A DNA stretch of 59,278 nt, taken from NCBI GenBank assembly GCA_031430645.1, contig JANPBY010000112.1:1-59278 (forward strand), read 5' to 3'. A program made the position numbers and the translations under genes. A model generated the notes under the pieces. That model saw only the letters and a list, made by a program, of their open reading frames with translations. It made no database searches and was not told the DNA's origin. Shown here in pieces: positions 9,122 to 17,445 of this stretch; position 1 is the stretch's first letter; each line of letters begins with the position of its first letter. Source of the stretch: JANPBY01 sp031430645. Its GTDB lineage: Bacteria; Actinomycetota; Actinomycetes; DATJPE01.

Positions 9122-10447
9122 GTGTCCGCCTCTCCCGTCGTGAGCGCGCGCGAGGCGCTGTCGCTGTGGACCCGGATCGGTTGGACGTCCTTCGGCGGTC
9201 CGGCCGGCCAGATCTCGCTGATGCACCGGGCACTCGTCGACGAACGACAGTGGGTGACCGAGGAGCGATTCCTCCACGCGCTCTCGTTCTGCACCCTGCT
9301 CCCCGGACCCGAAGCCCAACAGCTCGCGACCTACCTCGGCTGGGTGACGCGCGGCGTTCGCGGCGCGGTGGTCGCTGGCAGCCTGTTCGTCATCCCCGGC
9401 TTCCTCGTCATGTGGCTGCTCTCGGCCCTCTATGCGGTGTACGGCGACGTCAATGCAGTCGCGGGAATCCTCGGGGGCCTGCAGGCGGCGGTCATCCCCA
9501 TCATCATCGACGCCGTCATGCGGGTCGGTCGACGGGCGCTGAGTGGTCGACTGTCCGTGGTCCTCGCAGTTGCGGCCTTCGTGGCTGTGACCTTTCTCGG
9601 CATTCCCTATCCGGTAGTGGTGGTTATAGCCCTGGCTACGGGTGCGCTGCTCCTGCGCCCCTCGGGACAGGACGCGAACACGACCTCGGCCCCAGCGCTC
9701 GACCATGACGCATCCGAGGAGGTGACGGCGGCGCAACGTCGCACCGCCCTGATCGCCGGCGCCGTCGCCGCAGTGCTGTGGCTGCTTCCCGTCGTTGCGT
9801 TGGTCGTCTTCTTGGGACGTGACCACGTGTTCTCCCAAGAAGCGCTCTTCTTCTCCAAGACTGCTCTGATCACCTTCGGCGGTGCCTACGCCGTCCTCGG
9901 CTACGTGGCTCAGCAAGCAGTGAGCACCTACGGCTGGGTCACCCCGCGTGACATGGTCACCGGTCTTGGCCTCGCGGAGTCCACGCCAGGGCCGCTCATC
10001 ATGGTCGTGCAGTTCGTCGGCTTTTTGGGTGCCTATAACAACCCTGGCTCGCTTCCACCCCTCGTGGCGGGCACGATCGGCTCGGTCATCACCGTCTGGG
10101 TGACGTTCCTTCCCTGTTTCATGTTCATCTTCTTCGGCGCTCCCTACGTCGAGCGCCTCCGCAACCAACCGCGGATTGCCGCAGCACTGCGCGGGGTCAC
10201 GGCGGCTGTCGTGGGGTTCATCGCGTCGCTGGCGCTCGCCTTCACGCTGCTCGTCGCCTTCGGGACGGTGAACGTCGTAGAAGTCGGACCCTTGACTCTC
10301 CCCGATCCGGTGTGGTCGACGATTGACTGGGGGCAGCTGTTCATTGCCGCACTCGCGGCAGTGGCGTTGTTCCGACTCCGATGGGGTGTGATCCGAACCA
10401 TCGCAGCGGCAGCCGTACTCGGCCTGCTCGGTGCCCTGCTCAGCTGA
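9122..10447 (+). CDS. chrA: Chromate transporter ChrA family, two-domain form
   Basis: A 441-residue membrane protein of the CHR family, which exports chromate by a proton-coupled mechanism in characterised members. It is the long form with two homologous halves: the first has WTSFGGPAGQISLMHR and LLPGPEAQQLATYLGW, the second, beginning near residue 245, has LITFGGAYAVLGYVAQQ and ESTPGPLIMVVQFVGF. About ten or more hydrophobic segments are evident. The GTG start has no ribosome binding site but a -10 hexamer 7 nt upstream, suggesting a leaderless mRNA. It diverges from ppdK, the two starts being 74 nt apart. Many CHR proteins in genomes are not proven chromate pumps, so the substrate is by family only. 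Confidence 0.9.
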   Translation: MSASPVVSAREALSLWTRIGWTSFGGPAGQISLMHRALVDERQWVTEERFLHALSFCTLLPGPEAQQLATYLGWVTRGVRGAVVAGSLFVIPGFLVMWLLSALYAVYGDVNAVAGILGGLQAAVIPIIIDAVMRVGRRALSGRLSVVLAVAAFVAVTFLGIPYPVVVVIALATGALLLRPSGQDANTTSAPALDHDASEEVTAAQRRTALIAGAVAAVLWLLPVVALVVFLGRDHVFSQEALFFSKTALITFGGAYAVLGYVAQQAVSTYGWVTPRDMVTGLGLAESTPGPLIMVVQFVGFLGAYNNPGSLPPLVAGTIGSVITVWVTFLPCFMFIFFGAPYVERLRNQPRIAAALRGVTAAVVGFIASLALAFTLLVAFGTVNVVEVGPLTLPDPVWSTIDWGQLFIAALAAVALFRLRWGVIRTIAAAAVLGLLGALLS

Positions 10448-10519
10448 CTTTGGTTCGGGCGCCCGGATGGGACACTGAGAACTGAGTCACCAGACCCGAT
10501 ACATGAGGAGGTGGGACGA

Positions 10520-10816
10520 ATGGGGACGATATTCGCCCTGACTCTTCCCGGCCTTGTCATCCTGCTCATCGGCGTCGCGCTCGTCGAACGAGCGAGCCGC
10601 GGGGTGGGGTCCGGCCACCGGAACCACGCAACGGCTTCAGCCGGCTTCGACGTGCTCGGCACGGCCCTGGACCCAGGCAACAGGCACCGGATCGAGGAGC
10701 AGGAGAGCGAGCTGCTGCGCCGCGACGACATCGAGGACGGAGCCCCACCGCGGAGCCGCGTGGACCTGTCAGCCGGCACCGCGCACCTACGGATCCCACG
10801 CCCGCCGACGCCCTGA
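10520..10816 (+). CDS. Small single-span membrane protein
   Basis: A 98-residue protein with one N-terminal membrane span (FALTLPGLVILLIGVALVE, residues about 4-22) and a charged, soluble C-terminal part containing FDVLGTALDPGNRHRIEEQE. The layout resembles small actinobacterial membrane proteins of the DUF6191 type, which I recall only from composition and length, so the family is tentative. The ATG at 10520 is chosen because GAGGAGG lies 8 nt upstream; an in-frame GTG at 10511 overlaps that site. It follows chrA by 72 nt in the same direction and converges on the oxidase gene. Function unknown. Confidence 0.65.
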   Translation: MGTIFALTLPGLVILLIGVALVERASRGVGSGHRNHATASAGFDVLGTALDPGNRHRIEEQESELLRRDDIEDGAPPRSRVDLSAGTAHLRIPRPPTP

Positions 10817-10852
10817 TCAAGCAAGACCCCCGACTCAGTTCTCGGGTCGCGA

Positions 10853-11986
10853 TCACGGCCACAGGGTCTTGCGGGAACCGAGCGCTAGCTCGGCCGTACG
10901 CCTGCCGAGCGCGGGCACGAACTTGAAGCCGTGCCCGGAGCAGGGGGAGCACACCACCACCCAGCCATGCCGCTCGACCAGGAACTCCTCGTCGGGGGTG
11001 GAGGTGTAGAGGCAGCTATCGACCTCAACTGCTCGCGGAGCCAAACCCGGAAGCCAATCGGCAACGTAGTTCTCCAACCGAAGCACCCCGGCAGGGTCCA
11101 GGTCGACGCGGTCATCCGGGGCGACCTGTGGGCCGGTGCCATGCTCACCTACCTTGACCCCGTGTCCAGGGGTGAACAGCCCGTAGTAGGCGATCGGCCG
11201 GCTCACGCGTGCATCGTTGAAGTCACGTAGATGCACGAAGGAAGGAAGGTCCCCCACCGCCTGGCCTTCACCGTCGCCGTTGCCGACAAAGTAGGCAGGT
11301 TGCTCTTGGGTGACCCGCAGCCTCGGGAGCGTGGCTAGTGAGGGTGCGGACTCCGTCCACTTGTTGCCTCCGCGCGCGAGCAGTCCAGGTAGCCAACCAC
11401 CAGCGGCTAGTACGACAACCGATCCTTTGATGACTCCCTGGTCGGTGACGACCTCGACTCCGGAGTCGGTGACCCGAACGTCGCGCGCCGCACAGCCGAC
11501 CCGCACATCGGCGCCGAGCCGAGCCGCCTCGCTGTGGAGCGAAGCGACGGTTGCCTCAGCGTTGGCACGACCTGCCTCGGGCTCGAACAGAACCGATTCG
11601 TCGAAGCGCAGAGTCGGCCAACGATCCGTGGCCTCATCGGGAGGCATGACGTGATTCGGGACCCCACGAGCCACAAGCGCGGCGCGGATCGGTTCGATCG
11701 CTTCCGGCGGACCGTGGTCGACGCAACCGACCTGGGTGATGAGCTCCGCGCCGGATTCCCCTTCGAGAGTCCGCCACAGCGCCTGAGCCTGGACCCCGAG
11801 GTCGACGTACCGCTCGTCGTCGTAGGAGAACCGGAAAATGCGCGACGAGCCGTGGGAGCTGCCATGGGTGTGGCCTGGCGCGTACTGCTCGAGCAGAGTC
11901 ACCGGGTGACCCGACCGCGCGAGCCACCACGCGGTGGCCGCACCCATGGCGCCGCCCCCGACAACAACAACGGGGCGCTCGCTCAT
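10853..11986 (-). CDS. FAD-dependent amine oxidase, monomeric sarcosine oxidase-like
   Basis: A 377-residue flavoprotein of the DAO superfamily, closest in motifs to monomeric sarcosine oxidase / N-methyltryptophan oxidase (oxidative demethylation of secondary amino acids, releasing formaldehyde and H2O2). It has the Rossmann GGGAMGAATAWWLA at residues 10-23, the HGSSHGSSRIFRFSY signature near 40-55 and CLYTSTPDEEF with Cys325 at the place of the cysteine that binds FAD covalently in MSOX, followed by FSGHGFKF-like CSGHGFKFVPALG. The soluble length matches the family. The ATG overlaps the stop of the upstream kinase-like gene (ATGA), with AGAGGG before it, so the two are translationally coupled. 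The true amine substrate is unknown. Confidence 0.88.
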   Translation of the reverse strand: MSERPVVVVGGGAMGAATAWWLARSGHPVTLLEQYAPGHTHGSSHGSSRIFRFSYDDERYVDLGVQAQALWRTLEGESGAELITQVGCVDHGPPEAIEPIRAALVARGVPNHVMPPDEATDRWPTLRFDESVLFEPEAGRANAEATVASLHSEAARLGADVRVGCAARDVRVTDSGVEVVTDQGVIKGSVVVLAAGGWLPGLLARGGNKWTESAPSLATLPRLRVTQEQPAYFVGNGDGEGQAVGDLPSFVHLRDFNDARVSRPIAYYGLFTPGHGVKVGEHGTGPQVAPDDRVDLDPAGVLRLENYVADWLPGLAPRAVEVDSCLYTSTPDEEFLVERHGWVVVCSPCSGHGFKFVPALGRRTAELALGSRKTLWP

Positions 11987-12546
11987 GCCAAGCCCTCTTG
12001 CTCGTCACGTTGAGGAACACCGTGCCCAGCGTCGAAAAGGCGATCGATCACGACGGCTCCTGCTTCGGCAGCCGTGAGTCGGTCCACGTCTATCACTATG
12101 GGGGCGGCAGTCAGGTAGTACGGCTCCCGCCGGATCAGTTGCTGAGTGATCCAGACTTCTGGGTCACCGCCCAGCCAGGGCCGGTCAGTGCCGGATCCCA
12201 CACGCTGCACGAGCACGTCCACCGACGCCCGCAAATAGACAACGCAACCGCTGTCTCGGAGGAGGTCGAGATCCATCGGTCGGTCACCCACGCTCGCCGC
12301 CACCCCGGCTACGAAAGGGGGCGGCAGCATCGCGGCGCGATGCAGTTGCGCGGACTCTCGGGCGTGCAAAGACTCAGCGCCGTCCGCGGCCAGCTCGACG
12401 ACTGTTCTGCCCTCGAAGGCCTCTAACTCGCGATCGTTGTCGAAGAAGGACCAACCCAGCAGGTCGGCAACCGCAGAACCGGTCGCGCTCTTCCCCGCGC
12501 CCATCGAGCCGATCAACCAGATCCGGAGGGGCGGTGGGCCAGGCAC
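11983..12546 (-). CDS. Shikimate kinase-like P-loop protein with altered substrate site
   Basis: A 187-residue P-loop kinase of the shikimate/gluconate kinase group. It has the Walker A motif GSMGAGKS (about 13-20), the FFDNDRELE acidic segment, a lid-like DRPWL and the late RREPYY motif, all in the order found in AroK. Two substrate-binding features of true shikimate kinases are not there: the GGG loop is replaced by FVAGVAASVGD, and the shikimate-binding arginine of the FR pair is replaced by LH in the AESLHARE segment. It therefore probably phosphorylates something else or is a degenerate paralogue. The GTG start has no clear ribosome site. It overlaps the sarcosine-oxidase-like gene by 4 nt, suggesting a joint role. 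Confidence 0.75.
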   Translation of the reverse strand: MPGPPPLRIWLIGSMGAGKSATGSAVADLLGWSFFDNDRELEAFEGRTVVELAADGAESLHARESAQLHRAAMLPPPFVAGVAASVGDRPMDLDLLRDSGCVVYLRASVDVLVQRVGSGTDRPWLGGDPEVWITQQLIRREPYYLTAAPIVIDVDRLTAAEAGAVVIDRLFDAGHGVPQRDEQEGLA

Positions 12547-12582
12547 AGCCCCAGTAGACCAGCCCGACCACCAGTCGAGGAA

Positions 12583-13101
12583 TCAGGACACAGTGGCGAC
12601 TTCCCGTTCGACACTGCCGACCAGGGAGTCGGCGATGTGGTCCGCCCATGCGGTGACGGCGTCCCGGCCTCGGAAGGCCTCGCGCGGCGATGGGATCGCA
12701 GGCCTCCTTGCGCCCTCTGGGGGCGGCGCCAAGTCAGCCCGGTCCGTCCGCCCAGCGAACACGTGGTGTTCGCGGGCCCCCGTTGCGGCCATCGCTGCCA
12801 AGACATCCGGATCGGTGTCCGGCATAGGGGGGTCCCCCAGTGGGCTGCATGAGAACAACCACAGTGGTCGACTTGCGAGTTCAGCAGATCGGTCCGTCAC
12901 GAAGGAGCGGGCGCTGCTCAGCCACTTGCCGTAATAGACCGCACTGCCGAGGATCACCGCGTCGAACCGGTCAAGACCTGGCACCTGGTCTCGCTCCACG
13001 AGTGTGGCTTCGAGTCCTCGCGCCTGGAGCGTGCCCGAGATCGCCTCGGCGATCTCGGCGATGGCGCCGTGCTTGGACGCCACCGCCACGATGACCTTCA
13101 A
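12583..13101 (-). CDS. Flavodoxin-domain protein (HemG/protoporphyrinogen oxidase-like)
   Basis: A 172-residue flavodoxin-fold protein. The N-terminus (MKVIVAVASKHGAIAEIAEAI) is the FMN phosphate-binding loop of the menaquinone-dependent protoporphyrinogen oxidase (HemG) type, and DAVILGSAVYYGKWLSSARSF is the second FMN-contact loop. Cytoplasmic electron transfer using FMN is expected; the partner is unknown, and many actinobacterial relatives are simply annotated flavodoxin-domain proteins. It starts with TTG at 13101: GAGGAG lies 5 nt upstream and no ATG or GTG fits the conserved first strand. It sits 36 nt before the kinase-like gene on the same strand and could belong to that transcript. 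Confidence 0.8.
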   Translation of the reverse strand: MKVIVAVASKHGAIAEIAEAISGTLQARGLEATLVERDQVPGLDRFDAVILGSAVYYGKWLSSARSFVTDRSAELASRPLWLFSCSPLGDPPMPDTDPDVLAAMAATGAREHHVFAGRTDRADLAPPPEGARRPAIPSPREAFRGRDAVTAWADHIADSLVGSVEREVATVS

Positions 13102-13147
13102 CGCTTCTCCTCGTCGGCGTCGGACTCAGCCACCTGGTTTTGCATGC

Positions 13148-13615
13148 TCATCCGGCGTAGCTGCCCTCGGGTCGCGCGCCCGCGGCCATCAGGCCCCAGC
13201 CAACAATGATAAAGACGACTCCGAGGCCGCCAGCCAAGGCTGCGATCCCGAAGGCAACGACTGAGGTGAACAGCGAGGCGCGGAGGAAGGACGCCGTGAT
13301 GGCCGTCTGGCGCAGCGGGTCCTCGCGGTCGAGCTCGGCATAGGTCTTGCCGCCGGTGGACTCGAGGTAGTGGATCTTGATCATGTTGGCTTGCTGGTAC
13401 GCCGCCAGCGGTCCGTCGACCTTGTCCCCGGCGAAGCGGGGCGAGTCGTCGGATACGGTGATGCGCTCGTCTGCCAGGCTCGATTGCACGGTGAACCAGG
13501 TGACCGTGCCGGCCACGAGCAGGATGATTCCGGCCACGATGGTGAGGATGGCGGGGATTCGGGTCTTGGAGTGCACCGTGCTGGCGGTCGGGGCGGTCCT
13601 GTCGGTGGTGCTCAC
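13148..13615 (-). CDS. Two-span actinobacterial membrane protein of unknown function
   Basis: A 155-residue protein with a short cytoplasmic N-terminus, a first membrane span (PAILTIVAGIILLVAGTVTW, about 24-43), an external domain of about 70 residues rich in charged groups (SDDSPRFAGDKVDGPLAAYQ) and a second span near the C-terminus (ALAGGLGVVFIIVGWGLMAAG). Similar proteins are common in actinobacteria and have no known function. The GTG start has AAGGG about 9 nt upstream. A second open frame over the same DNA (13098-13685) encodes low-complexity basic sequence and is a shadow. It is followed 46 nt downstream by the flavodoxin gene. Confidence 0.75.
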   Translation of the reverse strand: MSTTDRTAPTASTVHSKTRIPAILTIVAGIILLVAGTVTWFTVQSSLADERITVSDDSPRFAGDKVDGPLAAYQQANMIKIHYLESTGGKTYAELDREDPLRQTAITASFLRASLFTSVVAFGIAALAGGLGVVFIIVGWGLMAAGARPEGSYAG

Positions 13616-13759
13616 AGCGGTATCCCTTCGGGAACAGACTCAACTGGCGTGCACCTCGGTTGAGGTTCCCCCCACAGTGGGGCACCTCAAGGAAGGAGAG
13701 ATCGGGCGGACGACCCCATTTAGTAGGACCTAAGGCCTGCTGACGAAAGATCCGGACCC

Positions 13760-14362
13760 GTGGTGGACACTGACCCAGACGTGGACCACGACCCAGGCGC
13801 CGTTGCGGGCCGGCGCGAGCGCTTCGAGTTGCTCTTCGCGCTCGTGTACGAACCGCTCCAGCGCTACGTCCGCCGGCGCGCCGAGTCCACGCTCGTCGAC
13901 GATGTGGTGGCGGACACCCTGCTGGTCCTGTGGCGCCGACTCGATGATGTGCCCGTTGCCAACGAACTCTCCTGGTCCTACGGCGTCGCTCGGCGCTGTC
14001 TCGCCAACCAGCGCCGGTCCGCCGCCCGCCCTCTCCAGCTCGTCCAACGACTCGAGACCGACCCGACGGCTCAGATCTCGTCGCACTCCACGGAGACCGC
14101 GGCCGAGGTCCAGGTCGACCTCTTGCGAGCCGCCCTCGCCGAGCTCGATGACGACGACCGCGAGCTGCTCCGGCTCTGGGCGTGGGAGCAGCTGGAGCCG
14201 CGCGAGATCGCCGTCGTCCTGGCGGTCACACCCAATGCCGTCAGCATCCGGCTGCATCGGGTCAAGCAGCGGATGCGTCAATCCACCCAACAACCGGACG
14301 TCGGAAAGAACCTCGACCCAGGCGGACACAAGCCACTCGAGGCAACGAAAGAGGAGCGATGA
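13760..14362 (+). CDS. ECF-type RNA polymerase sigma factor
   Basis: A 200-residue extracytoplasmic-function sigma factor. Region 2 is visible near residues 25-75 (LFALVYEPLQRYVRRR, then VVADTLLVLWRRLDD), and region 4 near 120-170 (LDDDDRELLRLWAWEQLEP, then EIAVVLAVTPNAVSIRLHR), the helix-turn-helix that reads the -35 element. The linker and a polar tail of about 25 residues complete it. GTG at 13760 is used; GTG at 13763 is equally possible and neither has a strong ribosome site. It overlaps the next gene by ATGA, and that gene encodes a one-span membrane protein, the usual arrangement for a sigma factor and its membrane-bound partner. Confidence 0.9.
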   Translation: MVDTDPDVDHDPGAVAGRRERFELLFALVYEPLQRYVRRRAESTLVDDVVADTLLVLWRRLDDVPVANELSWSYGVARRCLANQRRSAARPLQLVQRLETDPTAQISSHSTETAAEVQVDLLRAALAELDDDDRELLRLWAWEQLEPREIAVVLAVTPNAVSIRLHRVKQRMRQSTQQPDVGKNLDPGGHKPLEATKEER

Positions 14363-14988
14363 CCGACGAAGACCTGCGGACCCAGCTGGCCAAGGCTGAT
14401 CCGTGTCCTCCGACGCAGCCTGTGGATGGCGCCGGGTCCCCCCGCGCCCAGAACCTGCTGGAGGACGTCATGAGCACGCCGATCGATCACCCAGCCGCTG
14501 AACACCCCACGGGGCAGCCCTCGACGAACGCCCACCGATCTCGACGCTGGGCCGCCGTGCTGGCCGGCGCGGCCGGGGTTGCTGTTGCTGCAGCACTGGT
14601 AGCAAACGCTTCCCTGGGCAACAGCCCGGAGCTGCCACCGCTCGCCCTCGCCATGCCGGCCGCGGATTCTCTCGGGTCCTGCGTGGTCTTTGACGCGAGT
14701 CTTCTGGCAGCAGTCCCGGTGGCCTTCTCCGGCACGGTCAAGGATGTGACCGACGATGGTGTCGTCCTGGATGTGGACCGCTGGTACGCCTCCGACGCAG
14801 GTGAGCCATCTCAGGTCGAGCTCAGCATTGCGGACGGCCCGAACTCAGCCGCCCTCGATGGGGTGGACTTCACCACCGGGCAGCGCTATCTGGTCAGCGC
14901 CACCGGCGGAGTCGTCAACGGGTGCGGGTTCAGCGGCCCGGCAACTGCGGAGTACGAGGCGCAGTTCACCGCGGCCTTCGCCAACTGA
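14359..14988 (+). CDS. Membrane-anchored protein, candidate anti-sigma factor
   Basis: A 209-residue protein with a cytoplasmic N-terminal part (about 1-60), one membrane span (WAAVLAGAAGVAVAAALVANA, about 67-87) and an external domain of about 120 residues with two cysteines (about 112 and 194). Its overlap with the ECF sigma gene makes it the likely anti-sigma partner. The cytoplasmic part does not show a zinc anti-sigma motif (HxxxCxxC). The external domain resembles short beta-rich lipid-exposed domains seen in similar gene pairs. The ATG at 14359 overlaps the sigma stop and has GAGGAG close by. The anti-sigma role rests on position and topology only. Confidence 0.65.
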   Translation: MTDEDLRTQLAKADPCPPTQPVDGAGSPRAQNLLEDVMSTPIDHPAAEHPTGQPSTNAHRSRRWAAVLAGAAGVAVAAALVANASLGNSPELPPLALAMPAADSLGSCVVFDASLLAAVPVAFSGTVKDVTDDGVVLDVDRWYASDAGEPSQVELSIADGPNSAALDGVDFTTGQRYLVSATGGVVNGCGFSGPATAEYEAQFTAAFAN

Positions 14989-14991
14989 GGG

Positions 14992-15974
14992 TCAGCTCGA
15001 CCTCGCGGCGAGGGTCAACGCAAACTCGCCTGCCGGATCAGTCCACATCTCAGTGACCGCGAATCCCGCGTCAGCCAGCTCGTCCGTGATGCCTTCGGGG
15101 CGGAACTTGGTCGAGATCTCGACCCGGATCTCTTCCCCGAAGGCAAGGTCGAACTCAAGGTCAGCGCCAGGGATGCGGACGCGCTGCGGCATCTCGGCGC
15201 GGAGCCGACGATCCATGCGTTCCATCTGCGGATCCCAGAACGGGACGTAGGAGAACGCGTCCAAGTCGAAGTCCGCGCCAAGCTCACGGTTGAGCACCCG
15301 GAGTGCGTTGGTCACGAACTCAGCGGTCACACCGCCCGGGTCGTTGTAGGCCGCGATCAACCGGTCAGGCGACTTCACCAGGTCGGTGCCGATCAACAGC
15401 GAGTCCCCCACGTGGAGGGTGTCGGCCAATGCCCCGAGAAATGCGGCGCGTTCTTCGACGTACAGGTTGCCGATGGTGCCACCTAGGAAGGCCACCATGC
15501 GTCGGTCGCCGCGCGGCAACTGAGCCAGGTGAAGGGTGAAGTCTCCGACGACCGCCTCGACCTGTACGCCGACATAGGCCTCGGCCAGGGCTGTGGCAGC
15601 AGTGCGAAGGTCGCCTCTGAGACGTCGACCGGGACGAACTTCTCCAGTTGACCAGTCGCGGTGAACGCGTCGAGCAGCGTACGAGTCTTGTCGGAGGTGC
15701 CGCTGCCGAGCTCCACCATCGTGGTCGCCCCCGACAAGGCGGCGATGTCAGCCGCGTGCTCGCGCAGGATCGCCCGCTCGCACTCGGTGGGGTAGTACTC
15801 CGGCAGTCGGGTGATCCGGTCGTAGAGCTCCGAGCCCCGGTCGTCATACAGCCACTTGGGCGGGAGGCTGCGCGGGATGGCGCCGAGACCTCGGCGGACA
15901 TCCTCGACGAGACCGCCCTGCGCCCAGTCGGGGTCGAGCAGCACCTGGACGACCGGCTCCTTCACCTGCGCCAT
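14992..15974 (-). pseudogene. egtD: Histidine N-methyltransferase EgtD, disrupted by one frameshift
   Basis: EgtD converts histidine to hercynine with three SAM methylations, the first step of ergothioneine synthesis. The 5' part (15974 down to about 15603) encodes PPKWLYDDRGSELYDRIT, MVELGSGTSDKTRTLLDAF and KFVPVDVSEATF, then loses homology. One base out of frame, homology resumes with AATALAEAYVGVQVEAV and continues through VAFLGGTIGNLY and LLIGTDLVKSPD to the normal C-terminus (LTLAARSS) at 14992. The join lies at about 15600-15606; losing or gaining a single base would restore about 327 residues, the usual EgtD length. All other motifs are intact, so the lesion is recent or a sequencing error. 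Its ATG shares one base with the egtB stop. Confidence 0.85.
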
Positions 15975-17260
15975 CAGGCGATCCCCACCGGTGAGCCGCC
16001 ATCGGCGAGACGGACCCCACTCAGCGCCCACCGAGCGGCGTGCGGAAAGAAGTTCCGGTACGTCGCCCGCGCGTGCCCCTCGGGCGTCAGCGCGCACCCA
16101 CCGCGCAGAACCATCTGGTTGGACATGAACTTGCCGTTGTATTCACCGATCGCACCCTCGGCGTGGTGATAGCCGGGATAGGGGTGGTAGGCGGAAGAGG
16201 TCCATTCCCAGCAGTCGCCGTAGACCTGGCGCAGCCGCCCGTTGCCCGGTCCGGCCGCCCTCGGGTGGAACGTCTCGGAGTCGGACAGGTTGCCAGCGAC
16301 CGGTTGACCGTCAGTGACGACCGCGTGCTCCCACTCCGCCTCCGTCGGCAGTCGCTTGCCGGCCCAGGTGGCGTACGCCTCCGCCTCGAAGAAGCTGACA
16401 TGACTCACCGGCAGGCCGGGGTTCACCGGCCAGGTCCCGTTGAGGGTGTGCTCGAACCAGACACCGTCCAGCTCCACCCAATACAACGGTGCCCGCCAGG
16501 TGTTGGCCTGGACCTGCCCCCACCCGTCGGAGAGCCACAGGTCGTGCCTGCTGTAGCCGCCGCCGGCCATGAACTCCAGCCACTCACCGTTGGTGACCAA
16601 GCGGTCGGCAAGCCGGAAAGGCTCCAGCCAGACCCGGTGCCGGGGCTCCTCGTTGTCGAAGCGGAACCCATCGCCGTCGTGACCAACCTCGACCAGGCCG
16701 CCCTCGACATCGACCCAACCCAGCTGATCCGGCGTCGCCGCGGACGACGGGAGCCCCGAATAGACCGGGCGCAACGGGTTGCGCGAGAGCACGTGCTTGA
16801 TGTCCATGAGGAGCAGTTCCTGGTGCTGTTGCTCATGGTGAAAGCCGAGCTCCAGCACAGGAGTCAACTTGTCGAGCGTGCCCTCGTCGACGGCCGTGAC
16901 CAAGTCCCGAAGCCGGTCGTCGACGTTGCCGCGATAAGCACCCACCTCGTATGCCCCGGGGCGACTGATCAGCCCCCGGTCCGGACGGGAGTACCGCGGT
17001 CCAAGCGTGTCGTAGTAGCTGTTGAACAAGAACCAGTAGGTGTCCTGGAACGGCGAGAAGCCAGCCTCGTGCTCGGCGAGAAGAAAGGTCTCAAAGAACC
17101 ACGTGACGTGGGCCCGGTGCCACTTGGTCGGAGACACATCCGGCATCGATTGGACCGTCTGGTCCTCTGGGGACAGCGGCGCCGCAAGTGTCTCGGTCTG
17201 CGCTCGTACGTCCTCGAAGCGGTCGAGCAGTCGGGCTGAGTCCCACTCGATCGTCGTCAT
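15974..17260 (-). CDS. egtB: Ergothioneine biosynthesis sulfoxide synthase EgtB
   Basis: A 428-residue non-haem iron enzyme that joins hercynine to gamma-glutamylcysteine (or cysteine) as a sulfoxide. The N-terminal DinB-like domain supplies the three iron histidines: His51 (WHRAHVTWF) and His142/His146 in HHEQQHQEL. The C-terminal formylglycine-generating-enzyme-like domain is seen in VSFFEAEAYATWAGKRLPTE, EWTSSAYHPYPGY and VLRGGCALT. ATG at 17260 is preferred because GAGGAGG lies 8 nt upstream and the family N-terminus (TTIEWDSARLL) begins there. It is followed at once by egtD. The EgtA and EgtC genes are not in this window. Confidence 0.94.
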   Translation of the reverse strand: MTTIEWDSARLLDRFEDVRAQTETLAAPLSPEDQTVQSMPDVSPTKWHRAHVTWFFETFLLAEHEAGFSPFQDTYWFLFNSYYDTLGPRYSRPDRGLISRPGAYEVGAYRGNVDDRLRDLVTAVDEGTLDKLTPVLELGFHHEQQHQELLLMDIKHVLSRNPLRPVYSGLPSSAATPDQLGWVDVEGGLVEVGHDGDGFRFDNEEPRHRVWLEPFRLADRLVTNGEWLEFMAGGGYSRHDLWLSDGWGQVQANTWRAPLYWVELDGVWFEHTLNGTWPVNPGLPVSHVSFFEAEAYATWAGKRLPTEAEWEHAVVTDGQPVAGNLSDSETFHPRAAGPGNGRLRQVYGDCWEWTSSAYHPYPGYHHAEGAIGEYNGKFMSNQMVLRGGCALTPEGHARATYRNFFPHAARWALSGVRLADGGSPVGIA

Positions 17261-17445
17261 GGAGCCGACCTCCTCGGGGCCGTCGAGCGGTCCAGGGCGA
17301 CCGCCGAGAGCACCTGTCGAGGCTAGCCCGCAGTTCCTACGGGGGCATCCCCCGCGAGCCAACCGTCACCTGCTGTTCATCGTTTCGAGGAACGTGACAA
17401 TGTGGCCCTCGCCACCCGCCCGGTGGAACGCTGCCAGGAGGACTT

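Noticed and set aside
10821..10872. Inverted pair GCAAGACCC / GGGTCTTGC near the oxidase stop
   Set aside because: Nine-base arms with a long loop and one arm inside the coding sequence; may be chance, so not listed as a terminator.
13098..13685. Alternative 195-codon frame over the two-span membrane protein
   Set aside because: Low-complexity His/Arg-rich product; the 13148-13615 frame has membrane spans and a ribosome site.
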